The position numbers and the translations under genes were made by a program. Source: Amphibalanus amphitrite (lineage: Eukaryota; Arthropoda; Thecostraca; Balanomorpha; Balanidae). From it: a stretch of DNA of 64,000 bases. Positions 1 to 11,918 of the stretch are shown one piece after another; position 1 is the first letter of the stretch, and each line of letters opens with the position of its first letter. The notes under the pieces were generated by a model. That model did no database searches and was not told the origin of the DNA. It worked only from the letters and a program-made list of their open reading frames with translations. The stretch is taken from positions 434,001 through 498,000 of the forward strand of contig NW_024881518.1 in NCBI RefSeq assembly GCF_019059575.1. Reading direction: 5' to 3'.

Positions 1-890
1 GCCCGTATAGGAGGGGGGTCGAACGGACCCCCCTCGGTTTTTCGCGAATAACTCGCGTAAAAAGCGGCCGATCGCGACGAAGCTTTCAGTACCCTCGTGT
101 TAATCAATTTTACACCTACCCTGAAATTTTCATGACCCTGACCCTAATGACCTTTGACCTGTGACCTACTTTTCGAGGCCATGTTTGGCCGGAATCGCGA
201 TTCGGCGTATGTCGGCTCGCATTAGCCGCGCGTTTGCAGTCTTTTCGTGGTTTTAAGCGGTCAAACATGGGATATGATGTTGCTCCCATGCATTAGGATG
301 GGTGTCAAGGTCACCGGAAGGTCAGGTCAGGTCATTGACCTTTGATGACCTCGGTTCACTTTTTCGAGTTTTACATGTTTCTTGGCCAGTTTTTGGAGCT
401 GAATTCGAATTTAGCAACCATATTCACATTTACGAAGTAGTTTTGGCACCTTCGTAACATGTTACGAAGCTGTCAGAGGCGGTTGCCACCTACTACGAAG
501 ACCCTTACTGGTTGACCTGACCTGCCCTGACCCGACCTGGCCTAAATGCATGAAGACATCATCTGTGATCAAAATCAACATGATATGCGTGATCAGCACC
601 CCGAAAAACCCCATAGCAGCCACGCTTTACGACTTTCTGACAGGTCCCGATTTTCCCGACTTTTGGGTCATTGACCTGACCTGGAAGGTCAACCGATGAC
701 CTAGGACCTTAAAATTGGGTATCATCTGCTTCCTCTCGTCACGGGCAACACGCTCGTTTTTTTCCGCGAAGCTCTAGCTCGATCAGGGCGAAACGGCAGG
801 GGGGGGGGGTCCAGCGGACCATAGCAACGGACCCCCCCCCCCCCCTTATACGTTCGCGGCTGGAAAAACACCAATACGGGCGAGGGTTAA
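1..890. mobile_element. TTAA-terminal inverted-repeat element (piggyBac-like, non-autonomous), left end cut by window
   Basis: The right end reads ATACGGGCGAGGGTTAA (874-890). The window opens with GCCCGTATAGG, which is the complement of that end beginning about ten bases in, so the element's left TTAACCCTC lies just outside the window. Each end carries a short G-tract/C-tract hairpin (about 10-37 and 800-846). The interior holds many TGACCT/AGGTCA half-sites and no long ORF. The TTAA target with a CCC start is the usual end structure of the piggyBac superfamily; membership is inferred from ends only. Confidence 0.7.
329..341. promoter_or_regulatory. Perfect IR1 nuclear-receptor palindrome (EcRE-like)
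   Basis: The bases AGGTCA-T-TGACCT form a perfect inverted repeat with one spacer base, which is the consensus bound by EcR/USP-type nuclear receptor heterodimers. A second near-perfect copy, GGGTCA-T-TGACCT, is at 665-677. Both lie inside the TTAA element, so they may be passengers rather than working sites. Confidence 0.45.
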
Positions 891-1645
891 GTTGATTTTG
901 CCCGTTACCCTTTGATTTTGCAATTTCTTGTTAACAACAGAATAAAGAGTTCAAAGTTTAAAGTATCCTCATAGTTTTCAGGTCAGTCCTTCAGCTCCAA
1001 AAACCTCGAAAGTGGTAGGAGCTCAACGTCACTGGGGGTTACCAAAGGGTCAGTGTCCTCGAAGTAACTTTCAGAGGACCTTGAAAGTTGAAACCCACCA
1101 ATCACCATAATGCGTGGGACAAACATCACTTTACATGATGGTACGTTTCTAAACACAAAAAAAAAGTCTGGAAATGAATGAATAATGTGGGGCGACATGC
1201 GCCGAATCGCGATTCGTGCATGACAGGTCTCGGGAAACAGGTCACAGATCAATAAGGGCATTTGGGCCAGGTTCGTGAAGGAGCATGATTTTTTTCAGGG
1301 TAGGTACTAGGTAGGTGTAAAAATGATAGCTCTAGGGTACTGCAAGCTCTCTGTCGCGATCAGCAGCGTTTTTCGCAAGTTTTCGTAAAACCCATAGGGG
1401 GGGGGGGGGGTAATCCGATCTTCTGTAAGCGTGAGGATTAAATAATGTTTTACTCTACGCCCCCCCCCCCTCCCCACTGGTAGCTTTCCTGCTGTGCTAC
1501 CACCAACAGCCTTTGGCTTAGAGGACATTTCCCGTTTCTGCACCACTTGTTTGACAACAGATAACATTTTGTTGCAGGTCCCTTGCCATATTTTGCAGCC
1601 AGGGTTTCTGTTCTGCTGTTAAGCTACTTTTAGCGGTAAATATTG
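891..1645. other. SNX 5' flank and 5' UTR region
   Basis: I see no coding sequence here. The stretch contains a G-tract at about 1389-1403 and a C-tract at about 1460-1473. It ends in the leader before the SNX start codon, with an in-frame stop (1637-1639) just upstream of the ATG. The promoter and transcription start cannot be placed from sequence alone. Confidence 0.4.
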
Positions 1646-4600
1646 ATGGCAAGTCCGACAATGGCAACTCTGGATGTTACCCAGGAGGCTGCTGTGAAGC
1701 CTTCAGTTCTGAATCTGGCCGATGAGTCTTCAATGATTGACGAAGTCAACAATTCACAATATGTGAGTTTCACTGACCATGGATGTCTCACAAAGAACTT
1801 TAGTTAGCTGGTCTTCTCTCGCTTCACATCGATGTGCCAAATAATAGCTACAAAATAGCCCTTCTGATGTTATTAAGTATAATTTTGATTGCTCACATAT
1901 AAAGTTATTTTCATGCTCTAATCTTATGCATTGTCTCAGTGCTGCATTTGAGTTGCATATGTTCCATAGTGCAAGGCCCTGAGGTGCTGATTCAGCCCTA
2001 CAGTTATTTTTACAGGCACATTGTTTGTATGTTCAACTTCACAAGCTGTCCAGTTGGTTTCTCATTACCATCCTGTGTCTTTTATGCCCTGCTAAGTCAT
2101 AGCTGACTGATTGCCGTTCCACAGATTGCCACGCCATCCGTGGCCAGCGTCTCCTGGGATGACCTTGACCCGACCGACACACGTGACCTGCAGATCAAGG
2201 TCGATGACCCACAGAAGCATGTCACCAGCATGGAGACCTACATTACATTCCGCATATCAACTAAGGTGTGTGCTTCCTCATCATTTTGCTGCCAACTGTT
2301 TGGGGTTGGCACCAATCTGGAAGTTGTGTTGTGAAAAAAAAAATGGATTGCTTCGTATTTTTTCTCAACATTCTTTTCCTATGCCGTGTCGCGGATGCTG
2401 CGCTAATTGTTGCTTCTCTTGCAGACATCGCGCGCCGAGTTTGACGACAGCGAGTACTCTGTCCGGCGCCGGTACAACGAGTTTCTGTGGCTGAGAGCGC
2501 GCCTCACCGAGGCATACCCTACTCACATTGTCCCGGTATGTGTCCGGCTTCCACATCAGCTATATGTGCATCGAGCTAATAAGACGATGGCAGCTCGTAG
2601 GGCTCAGTCGATTTATTTCTAATGTATTGACTTACCGTGTCTTGATGAGGCTCGAGCTCAGATGTGGTTGATGTATTTTGTATTTGTTACGTTACGATAA
2701 AATGCAGGCGTACTCACGATCATTTTTGTTGACATTGGGGGGACACATCGATTTGTTGCCGATTCTGGAGTCGACTGGTAATTGGTATGCTAACCTACCG
2801 TTCCGTTGATGATGTGACTCCGGAGTCCGGACCCGTATTTTGACTCTCTTTTTGTATCGATCCCACCACAGGCCTCAGCGGCTATTCATGTCACCAAGTG
2901 ATCGTGTATCATGTATAAACTCCACTCGTACATTACGGGCACCGACTGGCTAATCTGCGGTCTGGACGCTCTGAAAATGCCAACACCACCACTCCTCCTC
3001 CCGTGTCCCCAGCCTCTACCGGAGAAGCACAGCCTGCTGGGTCAGCTGGACCGCTACCAGCGCGACTTCATCCGGTCCCGGATGGCGCTGCTGCACCGCT
3101 TCATGAACCGCGTGGCCGACCACCCCGTGCTCAGCTGCAACGACAGCTTCAAGCTGTTCCTCGTCTCCAAACCGTCGGTGAGGAGAGGGACGCTGCTTAC
3201 CGAGGGTGTGCCGAGGACCGGGGTTGGACTGTGGATCAGCTTGCAAATTGCAAGTAGGTCAGCTGGTGATCTGGTGTGCCTGTGGTTGTTTTAATAAGTG
3301 CACCATGCCGTTTCGTTGGGTTTTGGCTCCGGCTGTTTGACGCAGTATTGTTTTTTTTTTTGCATCACATTTATTGGCTTTATATGTGCTTGCAAAATAT
3401 ACTCGCTGTTTTGCACCTTGGTTTTACTTTCAAGATCCATTCCTTTGCCGTTTTCACAACTTATCTTCTCTATGCCTATCAACTTTCCCTCTATTTACAC
3501 CCCCAGATCAACGTGCTTTGTGCATTTTCCCTCTACTCTCTGTGATCAGCCCTTTCCACCCCTAGGCGACTGCTTTCCAAAAGTGTGACCGTTGATACCT
3601 TCTCTCCGCAGGAGTTTGCCGTGCACCGCAGTCGGGGTCGCAGTGTGCTGAACCGCGTCTCCGAGTCGCTGCACGGCCTCACCACTGCCGGCGTCCAGAG
3701 CCGCTCACCGGAGATCCAGCGCGTGCTCGACTACGCCGAGAAGCTGAGCGACAAGCTGACTGCCCTGGAGAAGGCCAGCAGCCGCATCCATAAGGACAAG
3801 ACAGGTGAGGACTGGAACGGACTCAGGGCAGTGAGATGTGGCACTAGCGTTTCGAGTGGTATTTTGCTCAATACGAGGGATGCACCGGTGACTTCGTCAT
3901 TCCGAGCGCCCAAAACACCAAACTACCACCACCATCGTTCAATGCGAGCGTTTTGAGGAGCTGGTGGTGTGCACGTTTTTGTGATGTTGTGGCCTGAAAA
4001 ACAGATGGTTTGCCTCACCGTAGTTCCTAGTTCGGATACTAAACTTTTCAAGCACACTTGTCGGACCATGTTGCCTGTGTTCCACATCTCGTTAACGGTA
4101 GTTGCAGCTCCCCTCACCCCTCCCCTCCCTCTCCGGGCAGTGATGATCGGTGAGATGCAGCGGCTGCATCCGACACTGACGCTGATGTCGGCCTCGGAGC
4201 CGGAGCTGGGGCCGCTGCTGCGCGCCGCCGCCGGCGCCGTATCGCGCTGCGCGGCCGCCGAGCAGGCCGTGACGGACGCGCAGCCGGCGCAGCTCGAGCA
4301 GCCGCTGCGCGAGTACGTGCTGTACGCAGAGGCGATCCGGGAGGCGCTCGGACGCCGGGACGCCGTACAGGCGCAGTTCGAGGCCACGGCGGCGGAAATA
4401 CAGCGGAAGGAGGCCGAGCGGGCGCAGGTCAGAGACGACCGGGTCCGGGGAACCGAGGCTTGACGCGTCGTCAAGACAGAATTGCTGGATGGCTTAACCC
4501 TATTCCTGGCGGGGGGGGGGGCCTCAGGAGCCCCCCCCCCCCTGAGGTTTTTTGGTTATTTCTCCCAAACGCGTTGAGCTAGGAAGCTCAAATTTTCTGA

Positions 4601-7600
4601 CTTTTCCTAAAAGGCTTCTACGCAACATGTCTGAAAATTTTGAGTTGATCTGACCTCAGGTCAGGTCACCAGAGGCGGTTTGGTGACCCTACCTCAGAAA
4701 AGTTTGCAATCACGCCAGAGCTAGAGTTTTTGACCGATCAATTTCTTCTCTTCAGGCTTTAGTTAGGGTACCAGTATGTGCAATTTGTATATCTCGGAAT
4801 TTTGATATCGGTGACCTAAGGTCAGGTCAGTTTCGCGACCTCCCCATTATAAGTCAATGGGGGAAAAATCAACTCCCTGTTTTTACCACTAAAACGGGTC
4901 GGAATGGCCCCATATACCATACATGACTTCATATACGATCAACCTTCACTACCTTGAGGTCTGTTTTGCTGTTGGGCAGCTGTGAGGTCATGTGACGTCA
5001 TCAAAGGTCACCAAAGGTTTTTGGCCAATAACTCCGTACAGGAACAATATACAGACGCGTGGATGGTCTCATTGTGTTCAGCTCGTCAAGACGCATCGAA
5101 TGATATACATGATGACCTCGAGGTCACGTGACCTGAGGTCAACCTTTGACCTTGACCTTGCGAGGTCAACATATATATCATTCGATGCGGATTGACGAGA
5201 GGATCACGATGATGCCCTTAGTTTGTTCCTATCTTGACTAATTCGAAAGTTATTCGAGAAAAACTCTCTCCATATCTAGCGCCGCCATTTTGACTTTTTC
5301 GACCCCTGTGACGTCATCTTTGACCTGACCTGAAAATGACCTTAGTAAAAATTGTAGATCTTGACCGTGCGTATCCGATGCCGTTTACCGTTTGTCGCTA
5401 TCTTGCTTCGTTCTCGAGATCTCAGGGGGGGCCGAATCGGCCCCCCCCCCCCGCCAGTTTCTTGTCCCGGCGGAGCCCGCCAGGAATAGGGTTAATTATT
5501 CATTGTTTTGAAGCTGCATGTGATTTTTATTGGGGTGTATTTCAAAACAGTGGATTGCCTCGATTGATTTTTTTTTTCACAAGTCTGATAAGTCATCACT
5601 AACGAGGGATCATTTCCGGCGGTCATTAAATCAACTGTCAGCCAGGATGGTTTTTCATGATCTAAATGTCTACCACCAGAATATATGTGACCTCGCCGCC
5701 GACCAGTGCTGACCTCTGTGACCCCTGTGATTCAGGTGAACGCCGGTCACGCCCCATCCGGCCTGAGCTGGGTGTTCAGTCGCGCCACCCCCGAGGCCCT
5801 CAAAGCCGAGGAGGAGAAACTCGGCAAACAGCTCCACCAGCTCAAGGTCGATCTGGAGGTATGTCAGCAGCTAAATGTGTGTTGTGTGTGCGTGCTGGGT
5901 CTAGGTGTCAGTTTTCAGCTGGCACCTTGTGTCACTGGGTCTGTCTGTGTGTGACAGTCTCTGAACGACTGTCTTGCGAAACTAGCCGTGTCCACTACCC
6001 ATGTCTTTATCTCTGTTGTTCTCAGTCTCTGAACAACCGTTGAGTGCTTGCAGACTAACCGTGTCGTGTTTCTGTGTCTCATTCTCTGAATGACCGTCTG
6101 GAGTGACTGACCATGCCGTGTTTCTGTCTGTCTCAGTCTCTGAACGACCGTCTGGAGTGACCGGTCGTGCCGTATTTCTGTCTGTCTCAGTCTCTGAACG
6201 ACCGCCTGGAGTGACTGACCGTGCCGCATTTTTGTCTGTATCAGTCTCTGAACGACCGTCTGGGGAGTGACTGACCGTGCCGTGTTTCTGTTTGTCTCAG
6301 TCTCTGAACGACCATCTGGAGTGACTGACCGTGCCGTGTTTCTGTCTGTATCAGTCAGTCTCTGTAGTGACTGACAGTGCCGTGTCTCTGTGTCATTCTC
6401 TGAACGACCGTCTGGAGTGACTGACCATGCCGTCTTTCTGTCTGTATCAGTCTCTGAACGACCGACTGGAGTGACTGACTGCTGTGTTTCTGTCTGTATC
6501 AGTCTCTGAACGACCGTCTGGAGTGACTGACCGTGCCGTGTCTCTGGGTCTCAGGCTCTGAACGACCGTCTGGAGTGACTGACCAGTGATTGTGCCGTAT
6601 TTGTTTATCAGTCTCTGAACGACCGTCTGGAGTGCGCCAACTCGAACCTGCTCGCCGACATGGAGCGCTGGGAGAAGCTCAAGGTTCGCGACATCTCTCA
6701 GTTGCTCGGCGCCATGGGCGACAGCCAGATCAACTTCTACGAGGAGGTGGGTCCTCGCTGCCGGGGTGCCTATCCCATTCTCTCCACATACCCCGCCGCT
6801 GAACATGCGCACTGGCTGCTATGATGAACTGACCAGTTAGGTAGCTTGGACGGGGCATATTTTGAGACCAGTCTTACGAAGTAGCGTACTTTGTCTTATA
6901 CCCCACTTTGCACCAGTATAACGCCTTTTGGGGCGACTAACGGAGCGAGCGAGAGGGTGAGCCTTGCACGTGCGAAATTTCGAGGGGGTACCTCCAACTT
7001 GACTTGTGCACGGCACCCTACTAACCGGTCTCTTGCGATGTGCCAAATTTGAGCACAATCGGCCCAGCCGTTCTCGAGATCTGGAAGCGGCACTCTGCAC
7101 GTGCGCACGTGCAAAATGGGTCCCAACTGACTTGTGCACGGCACCCTACTAACTGGTCCCTAGCCGTGTACCAAATTTGAGCGCCATCGGTCCAGCCGTT
7201 CTCGAGATCTGGAAACGACCCCTGCACGTGCGCACGTGCAGCAGCACCCCAACTCTGGCACATGGATATGCAGTGCCTAGTGGGTGCCTACCTACAGGCC
7301 AACTTTCAGCGCAATCGGCCAAGTAGTTACCGAGATATTGCAACAATTACGAAAGTGACACCTCTTCCTTTTGCACGTGGCACGTGCATAAGGGGTCACC
7401 CACATGTATCGGGAATAGTCCAATACTTGGTAGAAGGAATGAAGCTACCCTACAAAAATTACCGCATGTAAATCGGTCAAGTGGTTGCTGAGATATAAGC
7501 ACGGCCGGCCGGCCGGCCGCTCATACTCAGATATTTCCGTTAATCTAAGGAAAGACTCCGCTCGCTTCGCTCGCTCCGTAATCATTTGTATTTTGCAGTG

Positions 7601-9424
7601 ATGGTTGGAAGTGCTAAACATGAATATTTGTCATTCAATGGAGTCTTAAATCAATATTTGAATACTTGCGCGCAAAACATTTTACACCGACAATGTAGCT
7701 TATTTTCGGTAGCCTATAAAATCGACAGTCAAATCTGCGAAATCAAATAGTTCACGCCACTTCGTAAGACTGGGTCCTGTGGTGGTGGGTGACCCTACGG
7801 GACCTGAGTATATGGTGATGGTCCCCTGAGCATGTGTGCATGTCTGCCTATCCCTGGCTGTTGGTTGTTGGGCCAGTGGTGGAGCGAGAGCCGCCCTCCT
7901 GGAGCGTGGTTCGCCGGCATCCTGCAGCAAGGCGCCCTGCTGCCTGGCTTAGAGTAGTGTACGTCACACTGAATCGTGTGGTGATTATGTAGTTGATGTG
8001 TGGGTTTTCGTAAAACCTGGTGCAAAACAGGTATCACAGTCCCTAATTAGCATTAGGAGCAGCATTTTTAGGATATTGAGATTAATATCAACATGCGACG
8101 CTAGAGATTCCTGAGCATCAATGATGCAATTTTGTCTCTGACGAACATTGTGTCAGGTAGAATACGGGCACTTCTTCTCATTGTTTTTAATGGGTCTCGT
8201 CAAACTTGACGTCGGGGGGTTTCTTCTGTCTGTCGGAAACCATGCTATTTTATCAATTGAATATGTTTTAAGTTCCAACCGATAAAAGGAGCTTACAATC
8301 TATTCACGAGGCATTCTGCAATCTTTGGTGCTTCTTCCATCCCCATAAGACACCGACAGACCGTTGGTCGGAAGGTAAGAGAGCCCCACGTACGTAGAAG
8401 GGATGGGTATCAGACCAAGGGTCGACGTTATCAGGAAGTAGTCGACTGACGCGGCTCGAGTGCTGCCACCTCCACTGTTTCTCACTGCTGAAAGTGATGA
8501 ACAGAGGAGATGCACCATAATATGCGCCGCTACAAAATCACACACCGCTGCTAGTTTAACTAGGCCCCGCCTCCGCTCTATTGATGAATTTCATTGTCAT
8601 TTCATTCATGAGTTCTATTGAAGATTGGTGAGGGGGCGAGGGAACAAACGCGTAGAGACATTAGACGAACCTGCTACTTCCTCGCCCATGCTTCTATGAA
8701 GGCTCTTTTCGCTTGTTTATTATTGTCATCTCGCTTCCGTGGGTGCAGTCGTATCATTTAATGTTTGTAGGTGTGTTCTGCTTGCTTTAGAGCGTTTTGT
8801 ACCATATAACCAATTACCAAGAAAAAGGTACCGTTTGTTAGCTATAACATACCACCCTTCAGCTTTGCTTTTTCAGTTGGGCACCTGTGTATTTTATTTC
8901 AACACTGCACGTCCGGTGGCTGGCTTTTGGTCTTGGTTTGCTGTTGGTGCGTCGGTTTGGCATGCACATATTGTTTCCTTGCTGAGCCTGAAGCTGGCAT
9001 ACAGTGTGCATTATATGTGAGACGGTCGTCTGATGTTCCAATAAGATGAGGTGAGTGCAAGCGGTTATGATGATAAATCAAGGTTTTGATGAAATTATTA
9101 AAACTGGAAGCTTATTCTTATTATAATAAAATCATGCAGAGCCTATATACTATACTTGCCTGCGATTTCTATGTAATCGCTTTGACATGGGAAGCGCTCT
9201 CTGTTCAACATACTTTGCTGAGAGTCTAGCTTTTTATGGCCGACATGGCAGTGACGGAAGCTCTGATCTAATAAGAGGCTCTGAGAGTTGATTTTATACA
9301 GTATGACAGTGCTGCGGTGTAACCAGGCTCTCATCGCCCGCAGTGCCTGGCCTCGTGGGAGTCAGCCCTGGCTGTGTCCGAGATGACACTGGACCCCTCG
9401 CGGGACCGTCCGTCAGCCAACTGA
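1646..9424 (+). CDS. SNX7/30: Sorting nexin 7/30-like PX-BAR protein (nine coding exons)
   Basis: Exons: 1646-1762, 2125-2265, 2425-2535, 3013-3177, 3612-3804, 4141-4427, 5736-5858, 6612-6746 and 9344-9424. All are bounded by AG/GT with matching phases and give 450 codons plus TGA, close to human SNX30. An in-frame stop nine bases upstream supports the start. Exons 2-4 encode the PX domain: [20 protein letters not shown], the [14 protein letters not shown] strand with the phosphoinositide-binding arginine, and PLPEK. Exons 5-9 encode the helical BAR part; [10 protein letters not shown] and the end [13 protein letters not shown] match the SNX7/SNX30 C-terminus. The family acts on endosomal membranes as PI3P-binding curvature-sensing dimers and is linked to SNX4 in recycling and autophagy. 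A TTAA element lies in intron 6. A tandem array of decoy acceptors fills intron 7, and a repeat-rich element lies in intron 8. The assignment to the SNX7/30 pair is firm, but the choice between 7 and 30 is not. Confidence 0.93.
4494..5495. mobile_element. 1.0 kb TTAA-flanked MITE (piggyBac-like) in SNX intron 6
   Basis: The two ends are perfect 20-base inverted repeats (TTAACCCTATTCCTGGCGGG at 4494-4513 and its complement at 5476-5495), each including the TTAA target. Just inside each end is a hairpin made of a G-tract and a C-tract (about 4509-4543 and 5426-5453). The interior is dense in TGACCT/AGGTCA half-sites, including the palindrome AGGTCACGTGACCT at 5121-5134. There is no transposase ORF, so it must have been moved by another element. 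Confidence 0.82.
5926..6611 (+). repeat. Tandem array of decoy 3' splice sites before SNX exon 8
   Basis: About twelve copies of a 50-59 bp unit end flush against exon 8. Each unit contains CTGAC (branch-point-like), a T-rich tract ending in CAG or a variant, then the first exon bases TCTCTGAACGACCGTCTGGA. In the real exon these bases are followed by GTGC. In nearly all intact copies they are followed by GTGA, which puts TGA in the exon-8 frame after seven codons (SLNDRLE then stop). The oldest copies, at 5949-6050, are degenerate. Confidence 0.88.
6862..7775. mobile_element. Possible DNA element with terminal repeats in SNX intron 8
   Basis: Near 6865 the sequence CCAGTCTTACGAAGTAGCGT recurs inverted near 7770 with one mismatch, suggesting terminal inverted repeats about 0.9 kb apart. 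Inside lie two diverged tandem units of about 125 bp (6960-7250), rich in GTGCACGTGC-type palindromes, and a run of GGCC repeats at 7502-7519. I see no clear target duplication and no ORF. Confidence 0.4.
7776..9343. other. Remainder of SNX intron 8
   Basis: There is no exon-like sequence supported by homology or splice sites. Short ORFs here have no recognisable content. Confidence 0.4.
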
Positions 9425-10207
9425 CGCGCCGGACGAGCACACGCCCTACAGGCACCTCCCGGCAGCTAGCTGCGCCGCCACCGACATTCCACGCTCACTG
9501 CACGGCGGCTGGAGACGGACCGCTGAGGAGAGGAGCGCCACCGCTGGCGGGTGGCCGGCCCGGAGATGGAGGAGGGTGAGGTGTTGATGTCAACAGGGTT
9601 ATGGCGTGTCCAGCTCCACTCGCCAAGCGTCCTGGAGCTGGATGGGCGAGAGGGAGCGTTCTAGCGACGGGCGCTTGGAGATGGTGTCCAGCGCCAAAGA
9701 TTGGTATGGGCGGTACGCGGCTTGGCTTCTATGTGTGTTGGTTGGTGCGATACGCGATGTTGTACTGGAGATGGCATCGGATGTCGACTTGGTGTGGCAA
9801 TGGTTTTTTGGCGTCTGAGAAAAGCTATTTGTGGGCTTATGAGAACAGATATCCGCATGTGTACAGGATCTGGGATAGTTGATATCCGCTTGTGGCCAAG
9901 ATCTGAAGGCCTTGCCGGTGGGGAGGCCACAGAATGTGATGGCAGAGGTTGTGTCATAGGCAGTGTTTTCCTGCTCTCTGAGTATTGTTTTGTTTTTGAA
10001 GCTTATACCGATTGTAACCGACAACTGTATATGTCCGATATATATGTTGGCGTCTGTGAGACGCGTTGGCGATCCGCGACCGACCAAAGTCCGCTGCTGC
10101 TTTTCACAACACCCAATCTGAACGTGTTTATTATGTTGCTTCTGTCGTGTAGCATGTCCAAAGTATATTTGTGCTTGCATGCTATGATCTCTTACCCTAC
10201 ACTGTTA

Positions 10208-10213
10208 AATAAA
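10208..10213 (+). terminator. SNX poly(A) signal
   Basis: AATAAA lies about 780 bases after the SNX stop codon, followed by a T-rich stretch (10225-10257). This is the best candidate for the 3' end of the SNX transcript. Confidence 0.5.
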
Positions 10214-10739
10214 GTTATTCGTCTACAATTGTTTTGTTGATTTGATCTTTTTTCTTCAGAAAATTGCTTTGCGTGCTAATTGCTATCGATAGGCATGCTC
10301 GTGTAAAGATGCTGCTCCTCTTTGAAGACAGTATTGAGACTGAAGTTGGATCTAGGCTATCAGACTCAATCCTATTGTTCGTACATGACGTTGATTATTA
10401 TTATTTTCGATTCAAATCCAGCATCTATCATTTATAGATAGATAAGAAAGCTTCGCATTCTTGTCCCTTGTCTGTCGTCTACCATTATAGCACACGGAGA
10501 AGATGGAGATGTCTCAGCAGTCAGCACTGCCTGCATTCCTTCCTCCCTGGCTGAAACCATGACAATTATTACACTACGGTATATATTTGGACCCGTCGAC
10601 GCTGCTGTTTTTCGCTTAAATGCAATCCTGGTGGGTGATGGTCTGAAACCATGAACATTCAGTCGGGGAACACAGCGCCCAGTGCCGCCCATCCGCAGCC
10701 GTCATGCATTTGTTCGGCCTAGGTTCAGCTAGGTATAAT

Positions 10740-11240
10740 CAGTAATCACTGCAGACCGGGCACAGTTCCGCTCACCCGCGCCGGACTGCCTAGGCAGAGG
10801 ACAGTACACAGCCAGGGTCGGTATACCCAGACTCCTGGGCGTGCCAAGGCACACTCTTGCTCAGTCACGGCGGCTAACGTACAGCTACATGCAGTCACGA
10901 CGTGGACAGAGCTGACCTCTATCACAACAGCCAAGGCACAGTTGTGCCCAGTCACGACAGCCTGGGCCTATCGATTATAGGACAGAGCAACGTATACGCG
11001 TCCAGGCTCAGTCCCGACGGTGTCCTAGGCACAGCTAGGCTTAGTTATGGCAGCCTAGTCCAGCTAGACTCAATAATACAGCTATGCCATTTCCCAGTCA
11101 GTGCAGACGAGGCGCAACCATTCTCAGTCCCGAAACCCAACGCACAGCTTGGCTCAGTCACGGTAGTCTAGACCCAGCTATATTCAGTCACGCAAGCTCA
11201 CTCTCTTTTGCCCGAGAGGCGAGACTAGAGCTAGGGTCAT
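10740..11240. repeat. Decayed tandem repeat of roughly 35 bp units
   Basis: Variants of CAGTCACGACAGCCT and GGCACAGCTAGGCT alternate across the stretch at irregular spacing, as in an old minisatellite. No coding sequence is visible in 10240-11918. Confidence 0.45.
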
Positions 11241-11514
11241 TCACTACAGTCCGGACAGTCCCAGCCTTTGTCGTGATTACTTCTGACTTTCTGAGGCTTG
11301 ACTCAGGTACGACAGCCACGGCGTGCCATGACACCAACAGTCAGACTCAGCGGGACTATAGCTGCTCTCAATAACACCCGTTCCATCTTCAGCTCGGAGC
11401 TGGGTTGGCGATCACGGCAGGTCGGAGGAGCCTGCGCGGATCATCTGAACAGAGGGAAGAACGACAGTCGCTGCTGTGACGGCGACAGCTGCAGCGGCCG
11501 GGGAGGCCGCCGGT

Positions 11515-11632
11515 CCGTGCTGAGCTCGACTGCCAGGGGACCTGCGGGTGGAATCGGAGGCTGTCAGAGGGCGGACCGCAGGTCCGGGCTGAGCTCGACT
11601 GCCAGGGGACCTGCGGGTGGAATCGGAGCCTG
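11515..11632. repeat. Two tandem copies of a 69 bp unit
   Basis: The segment GCTGAGCTCGACTGCCAGGG and the bases after it recur 69 bases downstream almost unchanged. Confidence 0.7.
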
Positions 11633-11918
11633 TAAGAGAAAGCGGAAGAGGGGAGAGGGCTGAGAACGGGCTCTGAGAACGGGCCAGCGAGACATAGATC
11701 GATTGACAACTTACGATCGAACTCGAAGGAGGGAGTCCCAGGCGTATATGAACGTTTACTTTGTTGGAGTGTCTGTGGTACGCGATGTTTGTAGAAACGA
11801 TAGTTTGAAGCGTGCAGGATCCATTCAACACATTTCCATCACCATTCGTGACTTATCCAGCCAGTTCTGCCTCTCCCTCGCCGTTTTACCCAGTCTGACG
11901 CTCGCTCCCTGCACCCAC

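Noticed and set aside
5915-6812. Minus-strand ORFs with repeated [10 protein letters not shown]
   Set aside because: Antisense reading of the SNX splice-site array; no independent gene.
10236-11918. Downstream ARFGEF exons before the SNX 3' end
   Set aside because: Minus-strand frames here show no HDS2-4 sequence, only repeats and low-complexity ORFs.
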